From assembly GCA_002320595.1 (NCBI GenBank), contig DCKB01000042.1:1-41940 (forward strand): a stretch of 41,940 nt of DNA, written 5' to 3'. A program made the position numbers and the translations under genes. Under the pieces are notes generated by a model, which worked only from the letters and a program-made list of their open reading frames with translations, ran no database searches and was not told the DNA's origin. The DNA is from Christensenella sp. UBA1685. GTDB lineage: Bacteria; Bacillota; Clostridia; Christensenellales; CAG-138. This document shows, piece by piece, positions 7,615 through 15,615 of this stretch (its first letter is position 1; each line of letters starts with the position of its first letter).

Positions 7615-8655
7615 ATGGAACTGGATGCACGGAAAATGCAGATTTTACAGGCGATTATCGATGATTATATCCTGACCGCCACGCCGGTTGGCTCCCGCAC
7701 GATTGCAAAGCGTTCGGACATCGGTTTTTCCTCCGCTACGATCCGCAATGAGATGGCAGACCTTGAAGACATGGGGTATCTTGACCAGCCGCATACCTCC
7801 GCCGGACGGATTCCGTCCGACAAAGCATACCGGCTTTACGTCAACACCATCATGCAGCGTGCAAAGCTGAGCGATGCGGAGATACGCTACATTCAGGATC
7901 ATTACTCCCACCGGCTGGATGAAGTGGACGAGGTTGTAAAACAAACGGCATGGGTGCTTTCTAGCATCACGAAATATACCTCTATGGTGCTTGCACCGCA
8001 GCTTCACGCCATCAAGCTGAAGCACATCCACCTGGTTCCCATTGCGGAAGATAAAGCGCTCGCCATCGTAGTGACGGATGCCGGGATGACGCGGGATTCC
8101 ATTATCCGCATCCCGCAGGGAATGTCCCCGGACGCGCTCACGCGCCTTGGCAGAACGCTTTCGGCGCGGTTTTCCAACTGCCGGCTGGATGAGATCACGT
8201 TGCAGCAGTTTAATGGGATTACCGGAGAGGTTGCGGAACAAAAAGCGTTTCTTGATGCGATGCTCCGCAGCGTGCGCAAAAGCATGTCTCCAGGCGTGCG
8301 CAGCGTGGAACTTTCCGGGGCAACGAACATCCTGAATTATCCTGAATACAGCGATATGGAACGTGCGCGCGCCCTTCTCACTGCGATTGAGGAAAAAGAT
8401 ATGCTCTACCGTATGCTGACGGAAGCCACGAACGTGGAATTTTCCGTACACATCGGTGCGGAAAATGAAGATGAGAGCATTAAGGATTGCAGCGTTGTGA
8501 CGGCTACGTATAAAATTGGCTCAAATCCGATTGGCTCTTTCGGCGTGATTGGCCCTACGCGAATGGATTATGCACGCGTGCTGGCCATGCTTGGGCAGAT
8601 TGGAAAGAGCCTTAGCGAAGTGCTTACGAATATGTTTGAAGAGGAGCGAAAGTAA
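7615..8655 (+). CDS. hrcA: Heat-inducible transcription repressor HrcA
   Basis: The 346-residue repressor binds CIRCE and requires GroEL for activity in characterised Firmicutes. The N-terminal winged helix (about 1-75, with MQILQAIIDDYI and the GFSSATIRNEMADLEDMGYL recognition region) and the SAGRIPSDKAYRLYV motif are clear. The central GAF-like domain and the C-terminal KIGSNPIGSFGVIGPTRMDY segment complete the family architecture. The ATG follows an AAAGGAGGGAGCC Shine-Dalgarno. It is first in the chaperone operon, directly after the CIRCE site, so it represses its own transcription. Confidence 0.98.
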   Translation: MELDARKMQILQAIIDDYILTATPVGSRTIAKRSDIGFSSATIRNEMADLEDMGYLDQPHTSAGRIPSDKAYRLYVNTIMQRAKLSDAEIRYIQDHYSHRLDEVDEVVKQTAWVLSSITKYTSMVLAPQLHAIKLKHIHLVPIAEDKALAIVVTDAGMTRDSIIRIPQGMSPDALTRLGRTLSARFSNCRLDEITLQQFNGITGEVAEQKAFLDAMLRSVRKSMSPGVRSVELSGATNILNYPEYSDMERARALLTAIEEKDMLYRMLTEATNVEFSVHIGAENEDESIKDCSVVTATYKIGSNPIGSFGVIGPTRMDYARVLAMLGQIGKSLSEVLTNMFEEERK

Positions 8656-8656
8656 C

Positions 8657-9235
8657 TTGGCAAAGAAAAAGGAACAGGCGCCGAAGGAACAGGCGCAGCA
8701 AACGCCCGAAACAAATGGGACCGCCGCAGAGGCGGAACAGGTTCCGGAAATCCCGGAAACCGTGACGCTGACGCGGGATGAGTTCGATCAGGTAAAGAAC
8801 CGGATCGACGCGTTGCAGAAAGACAAGGATGACACAGTCGCAATGGCGCAGCGTCTGCAGGCGGATTTTGATAATTACCGCAAGCGCAATGCCGCAATCC
8901 GGATGGATAGCCTTGAGGAAGGCACCCGGGAGCTTATCCGGTCGTTGCTGCCGGTGCTCGACAATTTTGACAGAGCGCTTGACAACAGCGAAACTGCCGA
9001 TCAGGGTTGGGTGGACGGCGTGAGGCTCGTCCATAAACAGTTCATGGGCATTCTCGAAAAAAACGGCCTCACAGAAATCCCGGCTGAGGGCGCGTTCAAC
9101 GCGGATCTGCATGAGGCAGTCATGCAGGAGGAAGCCGAGGGGGTGCAAAGCGGCGAGATTCTCTCTGTTTTGCAAAAAGGATATAAAGTGAAAGATCGCA
9201 TTATTCGCCATAGCATGGTGAAGGTTGCGAAATAA
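8657..9235 (+). CDS. grpE: Nucleotide exchange factor GrpE
   Basis: The 192-residue co-chaperone releases ADP from DnaK. An acidic, Gln/Glu-rich disordered N-terminus leads into a long coiled-coil helix (about 45-95, LQADFDNYRKRN). The beta-domain follows with GLTEIPAEGAFNADLHEAVM and the terminal KGYKVKDRIIRHSMVKVAK signature. The start is a TTG at 8657, one base after the hrcA stop; GGAG at 8643-8646 gives 10-base spacing, and the residues LAKKKEQ resemble other GrpE N-termini. An upstream in-frame ATG inside hrcA would add 36 unrelated residues and is rejected. Confidence 0.96.
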   Translation: MAKKKEQAPKEQAQQTPETNGTAAEAEQVPEIPETVTLTRDEFDQVKNRIDALQKDKDDTVAMAQRLQADFDNYRKRNAAIRMDSLEEGTRELIRSLLPVLDNFDRALDNSETADQGWVDGVRLVHKQFMGILEKNGLTEIPAEGAFNADLHEAVMQEEAEGVQSGEILSVLQKGYKVKDRIIRHSMVKVAK

Positions 9236-9280
9236 TAAAAAAAGAAACCGCAATTTAAACGGATTTGGAGGAAATAAACT

Positions 9281-11134
9281 ATGGCAAAGATTATCGGCAT
9301 TGATTTGGGTACCACGAATTCCTGTGTGGCAGTGCTGGAGGGCGGCGAACCCGTCGTGATCCCCAACGCAGAGGGCGCACGTACAACACCTTCCGTTGTC
9401 GCATTCAAGGACAATGAACGCATTGTCGGCAATGCAGCGAAGCGCCAGGCCATTACCAACCCGGATAGGACCATCAGCTCCATCAAACGCGAAATGGGTT
9501 CTTCCTACAAGAAAAACATCGATGGCAAGGACTATACGCCGCAGGAGATTTCCGCAATGATCCTGCAGAAGCTTAAGCAGGATGCGGAAGCTTACCTTGG
9601 CGAAAAGGTTTCTCAGGCCGTCATTACCGTGCCGGCATATTTCAGCGACAGCCAGCGCCAGGCCACGAAGGATGCGGGCCGCATCGCAGGCCTTGAAGTG
9701 CTGCGCATCATCAACGAACCAACGGCGGCTGCGCTTGCCTATGGCATGGATAAGGAAAACAACCAGAAGATTCTGGTGTATGACCTTGGCGGCGGCACGT
9801 TCGACGTTTCCATCCTTGAGATCGGCGACGGTGTGTTTGAAGTGCTTGCAACCCACGGCAATAACCGCTTGGGCGGCGATGATTTTGACCAGCGCGTGAT
9901 GGATTACATCATCAAGCAGTTCAAGAGCGAAAGCGGCATCGACCTTTCTTCCGACCGCATGGCGCTCCAGCGCCTGAAGGAAGCCGCGGAGAAGGCGAAG
10001 ATTGAGCTTTCCAGCATGGCGCAGACCAACGTGAACCTTCCGTTTATTACGGCGGACGCAACCGGCCCGAAGCACCTTGACATGACGATCACCCGCGCGA
10101 AGTTCAATGAGCTTACGCACGATCTGGTGGATAAGACGAAGGACTGCATGCATATTGCCATGAAGGATGCGGCGCTTTCCAATGCACAGATCGACAAGGT
10201 CATCCTTGTGGGCGGTTCGACCCGTATCCCCGCTGTTCAGGAAATGGTAAAGACGGTCACGGGCAAGGAGCCGTTCAAGGGAATCAACCCGGACGAATGT
10301 GTTGCCATCGGTGCGGCCATTCAGGGCGGCGTGCTCGGCGGCGAGGTGAAGGATATCCTGCTGCTTGATGTGACCCCGCTTTCCCTCGGCATTGAAACCG
10401 TGGGCGGTGTGTTCACCCGCCTGATCGACCGCAACACGACGATCCCGACCAAGAAGAGCCAAATCTTCTCTACCGCGGCGGACGGCCAAACCAGCGTGGA
10501 AGTGCATGTTCTTCAGGGTGAGCGCGAGATGGCGCAGTATAATAAGACGCTCGGTCGCTTCCAGCTTGCCGGCATCGCACCCGCACCGCGCGGCGTGCCG
10601 CAGATCGAGGTTAGCTTCGATATCGACGCAAACGGCATCGTGCATGTTTCCGCAAAGGATCTTGGCACCGGCAATGAGCAGAAGGTAACGATTACGGCAT
10701 CCACTAACCTCAGCGAGGATGAAATCAAGAAAGCTGTGCGTGATGCGGAGCAATTTGCCAATGAAGATAAGGAGCGTAAGGAGGAAGTTGAGACCCGCAA
10801 CCATGCGGACAGCATGGTGTACTCCACCGAAAAGACCCTGAAGGAGCTTGGCGATAAGCTTTCTGCGGACGATAAGGCCAAGGTGGAAGCTGAAGTCAAG
10901 GCCGTGCAGGAGGCACTGAAGGGCACTGATACTGCTGCGATCAAGGCTGCAAGCGAAAAGCTGACCGAGGTTTCTTACGAAGTGTTTGGCAAGATTTACC
11001 AGCAGGCACAGCAGGAAGCTGCGGCAAACGGCGGAGCGGGCTTCGATCCGAATGCGGCAAACGGCGGCGCACAGCAAGGGGATGACACCGTTGTTGATGC
11101 TGACTATGAGGTCGTGGACGACGACAAAAAATAA
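9281..11134 (+). CDS. dnaK: Molecular chaperone DnaK (Hsp70)
   Basis: The 617-residue ATP-dependent chaperone is full length. The nucleotide-binding domain starts IIGIDLGTTNSCVAVLEGG. It contains the phosphate-2 motif LVYDLGGGTFDVSI and the adenosine motif VILVGGSTRIP. The linker DILLLDVTPLSLGIET joins the substrate-binding domain, and the lid ends in a Gly/Ala/Gln-rich tail and the acidic DDTVVDADYEVVDDDKK terminus. As in other Firmicutes it lacks the 24-residue insert of Gram-negative DnaK. It has a strong TTGGAGGAAATAAACT ribosome site. A 12-bp hairpin lies between it and dnaJ. Confidence 0.99.
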   Translation: MAKIIGIDLGTTNSCVAVLEGGEPVVIPNAEGARTTPSVVAFKDNERIVGNAAKRQAITNPDRTISSIKREMGSSYKKNIDGKDYTPQEISAMILQKLKQDAEAYLGEKVSQAVITVPAYFSDSQRQATKDAGRIAGLEVLRIINEPTAAALAYGMDKENNQKILVYDLGGGTFDVSILEIGDGVFEVLATHGNNRLGGDDFDQRVMDYIIKQFKSESGIDLSSDRMALQRLKEAAEKAKIELSSMAQTNVNLPFITADATGPKHLDMTITRAKFNELTHDLVDKTKDCMHIAMKDAALSNAQIDKVILVGGSTRIPAVQEMVKTVTGKEPFKGINPDECVAIGAAIQGGVLGGEVKDILLLDVTPLSLGIETVGGVFTRLIDRNTTIPTKKSQIFSTAADGQTSVEVHVLQGEREMAQYNKTLGRFQLAGIAPAPRGVPQIEVSFDIDANGIVHVSAKDLGTGNEQKVTITASTNLSEDEIKKAVRDAEQFANEDKERKEEVETRNHADSMVYSTEKTLKELGDKLSADDKAKVEAEVKAVQEALKGTDTAAIKAASEKLTEVSYEVFGKIYQQAQQEAAANGGAGFDPNAANGGAQQGDDTVVDADYEVVDDDKK

Positions 11135-11180
11135 ACCAAAGGGCTTTTTCGGGCCCACAATCGGATAGAAAACCCTGTTT

Positions 11181-11210
11181 AAGAGCCGGGGCAGCGATGC
11201 CTTGGCTCTT
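11181..11210 (+). other. Intercistronic hairpin between dnaK and dnaJ
   Basis: AAGAGCCGGGGC (11181-11192) pairs over 12 bp, including two G-U pairs, with GCCTTGGCTCTT (11199-11210) around a 6-base AGCGAT loop. No T-run follows (GCGGGGT), so it is not a classic terminator. It may be an RNA processing or stability element that adjusts DnaK to DnaJ ratio, or a partial attenuator. Confidence 0.6.
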
Positions 11211-11284
11211 GCGGGGTAGCCGGACAATGCGGCAAGGCGGTGGCCGGCCGCATCTGCTCAGGCTATGAAAGGAGCGTTGGGGAA

Positions 11285-12427
11285 TTGGCAAAGGCAGATT
11301 ACTACGAGGTGCTTGGCGTCAACAAGGACGCAACCGACAGCGAGATAAAAAGCGCCTTTCGCAAAGCGGCAAAGCAGTATCATCCGGACCTGCATCCGGG
11401 CGATAAGGAAGCTGAAGCCAAATTCAAAGAAATCAACGAGGCATATGAGGTGCTTTCGGACAGCACAAAGCGCGCCCAGTATGACCAGTTTGGCCATGCT
11501 GCGTTCGACCCTGCGGCCGGCGGCGCGGGTGGTGGCTACAGCGGGGCAGGTTTTGGAGATTTTTCAGACATTTTCAGTTCTGTGTTCGGCGGATTCGGCG
11601 GATTCGGGGGAACGACCCACCGGAACGGGCCCATACCGGGCGACGATTTGAAATATAACCTCACCATTACGTTTGAGGAGGCCGCGTTCGGAGCGCGCAA
11701 GGAGATTCTGATCCCGCGTGAAGAGGTTTGCAAGACCTGCGGCGGCACTGGCGCCAAGCCGGGAACGCAGCCGGCAAAGTGTACTGCCTGCGGCGGCAGC
11801 GGTCAGGTACGCGTGCAGCAAAACACTCCTTTTGGTTCGTTTGCTACCGTGCGCACCTGTGACGCGTGCGGCGGCACGGGAAAGATCATTAAGGAGCCCT
11901 GCGCGGAATGCCGTGGAAAAGGGCGCATTCATAAATCAAACCGCATTGTGGTGAATATCCCGGCGGGCATTGACAACGGGCAAACGCTTACCTTGCGCGG
12001 CGAGGGCGAAGCGGGGTACCGTGGCGGCCCCAATGGAGACCTGTATGTTGTAATCAGCGTGCGGCCGCATAAGCTGTTTACGCGCAAAGGGTATGATTTG
12101 TATCTTGATATGAACATTCCGGTGACGGTCGCCGCGCTTGGCGGAGAAATCCAGGTGCCTACGCTGACGGGCACGGTGAAATATACGGTTCCCGAAGGAA
12201 CGCAGCCCGGAACGACCTTCCGCCTGCGGGAGCAGGGGATTACAAGGCTTAATGCCTCCGGCAAGGGGGATATGCTGGTGCGCGCAAACGTTCAGATTCC
12301 GAGAAAGCTCAATGAGGAGCAGCGGGAGCTGATGCGCAAGTTAGCCGAAGCGCTTGGGGACAGGGTTGCGGACTCTAAACCGGTGAAACGCGGGATTTTT
12401 GAAAAAATGAAGGATAAGCGCAGCTGA
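11285..12427 (+). CDS. dnaJ: Co-chaperone DnaJ (Hsp40)
   Basis: The 380-residue type I J-protein stimulates DnaK ATPase and binds substrates. The J-domain (about 1-68) carries the HPD motif in QYHPDLHPG. A Gly/Phe-rich linker follows (about 75-115). The zinc domain has four repeats: CKTCGGTG, CTACGGSG, CDACGGTG and CAECRGKG. The C-terminal beta-sandwich domains complete it. The start is a TTG at 11285 with AAAGGAG ten bases upstream, matching the family N-terminus LAKADYYEVLGV. An upstream in-frame start at 11240 would add 15 residues containing the Shine-Dalgarno. It closes the CIRCE-controlled operon. Confidence 0.97.
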   Translation: MAKADYYEVLGVNKDATDSEIKSAFRKAAKQYHPDLHPGDKEAEAKFKEINEAYEVLSDSTKRAQYDQFGHAAFDPAAGGAGGGYSGAGFGDFSDIFSSVFGGFGGFGGTTHRNGPIPGDDLKYNLTITFEEAAFGARKEILIPREEVCKTCGGTGAKPGTQPAKCTACGGSGQVRVQQNTPFGSFATVRTCDACGGTGKIIKEPCAECRGKGRIHKSNRIVVNIPAGIDNGQTLTLRGEGEAGYRGGPNGDLYVVISVRPHKLFTRKGYDLYLDMNIPVTVAALGGEIQVPTLTGTVKYTVPEGTQPGTTFRLREQGITRLNASGKGDMLVRANVQIPRKLNEEQRELMRKLAEALGDRVADSKPVKRGIFEKMKDKRS

Positions 12428-12474
12428 GATTTGCGCATGGCGCGAAGGATCGCGCGCTGATTGAGGACCAGATG

Positions 12475-12512
12475 AAACGGGCAGCTTCTGCAAAGAAGAT
12501 GCCCGTTTGTGC
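12475..12512 (+). terminator. Terminator-like hairpin after dnaJ
   Basis: AAACGGGCA (12475-12483) pairs with TGCCCGTTT (12500-12508), with further pairing (TTCT/AGAA) toward the loop. The T-run is short and interrupted (TTTGTG), so efficiency is uncertain. The rest of the roughly 200-base gap before the convergent minus-strand gene shows nothing else recognisable except a small GCGCG/CGCGC hairpin at 12440-12455. Confidence 0.6.
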
Positions 12513-12639
12513 ATTATTCCAAGGTGAGTTCTGCCGGAGGTTCGCTTTAAGAGAAGGAGAACAGCTCCAAAGCAAGCCGCTTGGTGGTTGGTGCAACAGG
12601 CGTTTGAACGATGCAGGCTTTCTCCTGAAATTTGATTGT

Positions 12640-13686
12640 TTATCTGCCCGCCAAACGATACAATTCGGTGATGCTGCCGCCTTCATCAAGCCGGAAGAGG
12701 AAGTCACCGTTGAGCACTGTGGGTTGATCAGCCTGATACGCAAGGAAGTATTCGGTATAGATATAGTCCTCAAAACGGCGCGCGGAATAAACGTTGAAAC
12801 CAACGAGCGTCCCTGTGGCAGAAAGCCGGCTTTCGGGGTGACTGCGCGCGTTTTCTACCAACTGCCGGAGCTTTGCATGATCCGCTTCATAAAACGCGAG
12901 TACCTCCGGCGTAGTTTCAGGCACCAAAGAAAGCGGTTTTGCGGCGTCGATCAATCCTTGGTAAAAGATCAATTCCGTGTCCCCGATGGAAAGCTGAAGG
13001 GAATGGTGGCTCTGCGCGCAAATTTGCAGCATGGCGGCGCCGCTGTCATAGCATGAAATGCGTGCCGGGAGCAGTGCGTCCAGTTTGGAAAGGCGATCCT
13101 GCAGGCGGGCACAGGCTTGTTCATACTTTAGCGCATCCAGCATGCGGAGCGCGGAAAGCTCAACGAACTGCGCTGCGCCTTCAATGGCCTCAATGCGGCT
13201 TTCATAGCCGTATTCAAATGGAAAATGTTCCATCCGATAGCGGCGGAGGGAAAGAAGCCGGCCAAAGCAGCCGGCATCATGCCGGGAAAGCAGGCGAGAA
13301 AGCAGCTTGTTTTCTTCATGCCGCAACGCGAGAAGCTCCGGACAGGTTTGGTATTTTTGAATGGCCTCGAACTCGTTGGCAAACCGTTTCTCGCCGCATT
13401 CCTGCTGAAAGGCGTGAAACATTTCATGTACGATTTTTGCAGAAAGGACATCCGGATCAAGTGGTTCAGACAGTTCCCAAATCGCAATTTGTTCCCCACG
13501 AAAGTTGATTGAAGTATTGCCCAGAAACGTGTCCGTGCGCGCGAAGGTCTCCCCGTCGAAATATACGGAAGCATGATCATAAAGCGCAAACCGGAACGGA
13601 TGAAATCCCGGCCATAAAAGAGAAAAATCAAGGGAGGCGAGCCGGTTTGCAGTCTGTTCTGCGCAAGCTTTCAGATCAGTATTCAT
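12640..13686 (-). CDS. Putative gluzincin-like HExxH protein, family not recognised
   Basis: I do not recognise this 348-residue cytoplasmic protein as a named family. It contains HEMFH at 87-91, an HExxH zinc-metallopeptidase motif, preceded by the hydrophobic AKIV and followed by AFQQE. About 80 residues further on is EGAAQFVE (169-176), which resembles the ExxA third-ligand helix of gluzincins. No signal peptide or membrane segment is visible. The ATG at 13686 follows a GGAGGGTTTACGTT ribosome site; the open frame upstream extends over its own promoter and is rejected. It is the only minus-strand gene between 4.4 kb and the window end, and sits between dnaJ and prmA, which are usually adjacent. 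This suggests insertion into a conserved block. Peptidase activity is inference. Confidence 0.72.
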   Translation of the reverse strand: MNTDLKACAEQTANRLASLDFSLLWPGFHPFRFALYDHASVYFDGETFARTDTFLGNTSINFRGEQIAIWELSEPLDPDVLSAKIVHEMFHAFQQECGEKRFANEFEAIQKYQTCPELLALRHEENKLLSRLLSRHDAGCFGRLLSLRRYRMEHFPFEYGYESRIEAIEGAAQFVELSALRMLDALKYEQACARLQDRLSKLDALLPARISCYDSGAAMLQICAQSHHSLQLSIGDTELIFYQGLIDAAKPLSLVPETTPEVLAFYEADHAKLRQLVENARSHPESRLSATGTLVGFNVYSARRFEDYIYTEYFLAYQADQPTVLNGDFLFRLDEGGSITELYRLAGR

Positions 13687-13765
13687 AACGTAAACCCTCC
13701 AAAAGATAAAATGGACGCACAAGGGGCAATGAATTGGTTCGCGGTAAACAACACCATGTATCGTT

Positions 13766-13794
13766 AGTATACCGCATTGGGCCGCTCTGTGCAA
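13766..13794 (-). promoter_or_regulatory. Sigma-A promoter of the HExxH gene (minus strand)
   Basis: On the minus strand TTGCAC (13789-13794) and TATACT (13766-13771) are separated by 17 bases. Transcription would start near 13759, about 70 bases upstream of the ATG at 13686. Confidence 0.7.
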
Positions 13795-13812
13795 ATGAAG
13801 TCGAATATACAA

Positions 13813-13826
13813 GCAACATACGTTGC
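13813..13826. promoter_or_regulatory. Short inverted repeat upstream of the prmA promoter
   Basis: GCAAC (13813-13817) and GTTGC (13822-13826) are separated by ATAC. The repeat lies between the two divergent promoters and 15 bases before the prmA -35, a possible regulator site; it may be chance. Confidence 0.25.
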
Positions 13827-13840
13827 CTGCATGTTTTTTG

Positions 13841-13869
13841 TTGCGTGACGACCCAAAATGTTCTATATT
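13841..13869 (+). promoter_or_regulatory. Probable promoter of the prmA-rsmE-mtaB-HIT operon
   Basis: TTGCGT (13841-13846) and TATATT (13864-13869) are spaced by 17 bases, 32 bases before the prmA start codon. Confidence 0.6.
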
Positions 13870-13901
13870 ATAAACGAAATTGCAAAGGATGGACTTCAGG
13901 C

Positions 13902-14873
13902 ATGAAATGGATCGAAATGACGGTGTTCACAACCGAACAGGGGCTTGACGCAGTTGCTGCCCGCTTTGATATGCTTGGCATTCAGCAGGTGATGATCGAG
14001 CAGGGGCGGGAAAGCATCGAAGCTTTTTTAAAGGAAACGGCGAAGTATTGGGACTATGCGGACACGGATGAACTTGTCGCGGGGGAAGAACCCTGCGTAA
14101 AAGCTTATCTGGCGGACGCGGGGGAGAACATGGAGCTGGTTCATTTGGCGGAGGCTTCGTTTGACGCGCTCAGAAAAACGGATGTTGGAATTGACCTTGG
14201 AAGCCTGCGTTTTGTCGTGCGTTTGGCCGATGATGAGGACTGGGCAAACAATTGGAAGGCTTATTATAAACCGCTTAAAATCGGAAGCCGGCTTCTTGTG
14301 CGCCCTTCATGGGAGGCGCTGGCGGATGCAGAAGGCCGCACGGTGCTTTCGCTTGATCCCGGCATGGCTTTCGGCACAGGGTCGCACCACACCACGCGCA
14401 TGTGCTTGGAATATCTCGAAAAGATTGTAAAAAACGGCGATGCACTGCTTGATCTTGGGTGCGGCAGCGGCATTCTTTCCATTGCGGGCGTTCTGCTGGG
14501 CGCAAAGGCCGCGCTTGCTGTGGACATTGACCCGATCGCGGAAAAGATCGCTTATGAAAATGCGGAACTCAACGGAGTTGGGCGTGACCGCTATGAAGTG
14601 CGCATTGGAGATGTGCTCACGGATGCTGCGCTGCGCACGGGGCTTGCGGCCCGGCAATACGAGGTGATTACCGCGAACATCGTTGCATCGGTCATCATCG
14701 CGCTGCTGCCGGTCGTGCCGCCGCTTTTGAAAACAGGAGGCGCATTTATCACGTCCGGCATCATCCGGGAGCGGTTGGACGAAGTGAAGGACGCGATTGC
14801 CTCAAGCGGGCTTACGGTTGTTGAAACCAATAGAAACGAGGAATGGTGCGCCATCCTGGCGCGAAAGGAGTAA
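13902..14873 (+). CDS. prmA: Ribosomal protein L11 methyltransferase PrmA
   Basis: The 323-residue SAM-dependent enzyme methylates lysines and the N-terminus of ribosomal protein L11. An N-terminal substrate-recognition domain (about 1-110, MKWIEMTVFTTEQG) is followed by the conserved DWANNWKAYYKPLKIG linker. The methyltransferase domain carries LLDLGCGSGILSIAGVLLGA as SAM motif I and ANIVASV as the catalytic-loop motif, and ends CAILARKE. The ATG at 13902 has AAAGGATGG upstream; the open frame further upstream covers the promoter and is discarded. rsmE follows after three bases, the usual Firmicutes pairing. Confidence 0.96.
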   Translation: MKWIEMTVFTTEQGLDAVAARFDMLGIQQVMIEQGRESIEAFLKETAKYWDYADTDELVAGEEPCVKAYLADAGENMELVHLAEASFDALRKTDVGIDLGSLRFVVRLADDEDWANNWKAYYKPLKIGSRLLVRPSWEALADAEGRTVLSLDPGMAFGTGSHHTTRMCLEYLEKIVKNGDALLDLGCGSGILSIAGVLLGAKAALAVDIDPIAEKIAYENAELNGVGRDRYEVRIGDVLTDAALRTGLAARQYEVITANIVASVIIALLPVVPPLLKTGGAFITSGIIRERLDEVKDAIASSGLTVVETNRNEEWCAILARKE

Positions 14874-14876
14874 GGC

Positions 14877-15605
14877 ATGCACCGCTTCTTTGTTGCGCCG
14901 GAAGCGATTGCAAACGGCACCGCCGTGATTGAAGGGGAAGATGTGCAGCATATGAAAAAGGTGCTGCGCTTGAGCCGTGGCGACGAGGTCACGCTTTGCG
15001 ATGGGCGGAAAACGGAATATACGGCGCGCATTGAACGCATGGAAAAGGAATGCATTACGCTTCAGATTCTTGCATCGGCATCGAGCAAAACGGAACCACG
15101 CTGCTCCGTAACGCTGTATCAAGGCTTGCCGAAAGCGGGGAAGCTGGAAACGATTGTGCAGAAATGCGTTGAGCTGGGCGTTTCACGCATCATTCCGTTT
15201 CAGGCCGCACGCAGTGTGGTACAGCTTTCCGCGCGCGATTTTGAGAAAAAGCGCCCGCGTTATGCGCGCGTTGCCTATGAGGCCGCCAAGCAATCCCGGC
15301 GCGGGATCATTCCGGAGATAGGAGGCCTTGCAGACCTTTCCACTGAGAATTTTTCGGAATACGATCTTGTGATGCTTGCCTATGAGGAAGAGCATGGCAT
15401 GACGTTGAAGCAGGCGCTGCGCTGTGCTGAGAACATTTCCCGCCTTGCGCTCATCATCGGGCCGGAGGGCGGTTTTGCATGCGATGAGGTGGCGTCTTTG
15501 GCGGAACGCGGCGCTGTGCCCGTTTCGCTCGGCCCGCGCATCCTGCGCACGGAAACGGCAGGCATGGCGGCGCTTGCGATGGCGCTTTATGAATTGGAAG
15601 GATGA
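14877..15605 (+). CDS. rsmE: 16S rRNA (uracil-1498-N3)-methyltransferase RsmE
   Basis: The 242-residue SPOUT-class methyltransferase modifies U1498 of 16S rRNA in the small subunit. It begins MHRFFVAPEAI with a PUA-like N-terminal domain (IEGEDVQHMKKVLRLSRGDEV). It then has the KAGKLETIVQKCVELGV and RSVVQLS segments. The trefoil-knot SAM site IIGPEGGFACDEV and the LGPRILRTETAGMAAL ending are diagnostic. Length is normal. It starts three bases after prmA, and its stop is 10 bases before mtaB, so the three are one operon. Confidence 0.96.
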   Translation: MHRFFVAPEAIANGTAVIEGEDVQHMKKVLRLSRGDEVTLCDGRKTEYTARIERMEKECITLQILASASSKTEPRCSVTLYQGLPKAGKLETIVQKCVELGVSRIIPFQAARSVVQLSARDFEKKRPRYARVAYEAAKQSRRGIIPEIGGLADLSTENFSEYDLVMLAYEEEHGMTLKQALRCAENISRLALIIGPEGGFACDEVASLAERGAVPVSLGPRILRTETAGMAALAMALYELEG

Positions 15606-15615
15606 GGAAAAGCAA

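Noticed and set aside
8624..11227. An 867-codon open frame antisense to grpE-dnaK
   Set aside because: It mirrors the codon pattern of dnaK on the other strand, shows no recognisable domain, and has no ribosome site or promoter. It is an effect of strong codon bias.
12472..13056. Plus-strand open frame opposite the HExxH gene
   Set aside because: It starts inside the dnaJ terminator hairpin and shows no domain. The minus-strand gene has the promoter, ribosome site and motifs.
13734..13901. N-terminal extension of prmA
   Set aside because: The extension spans the prmA promoter and an inverted repeat, and the family begins at MKWIEMTV.
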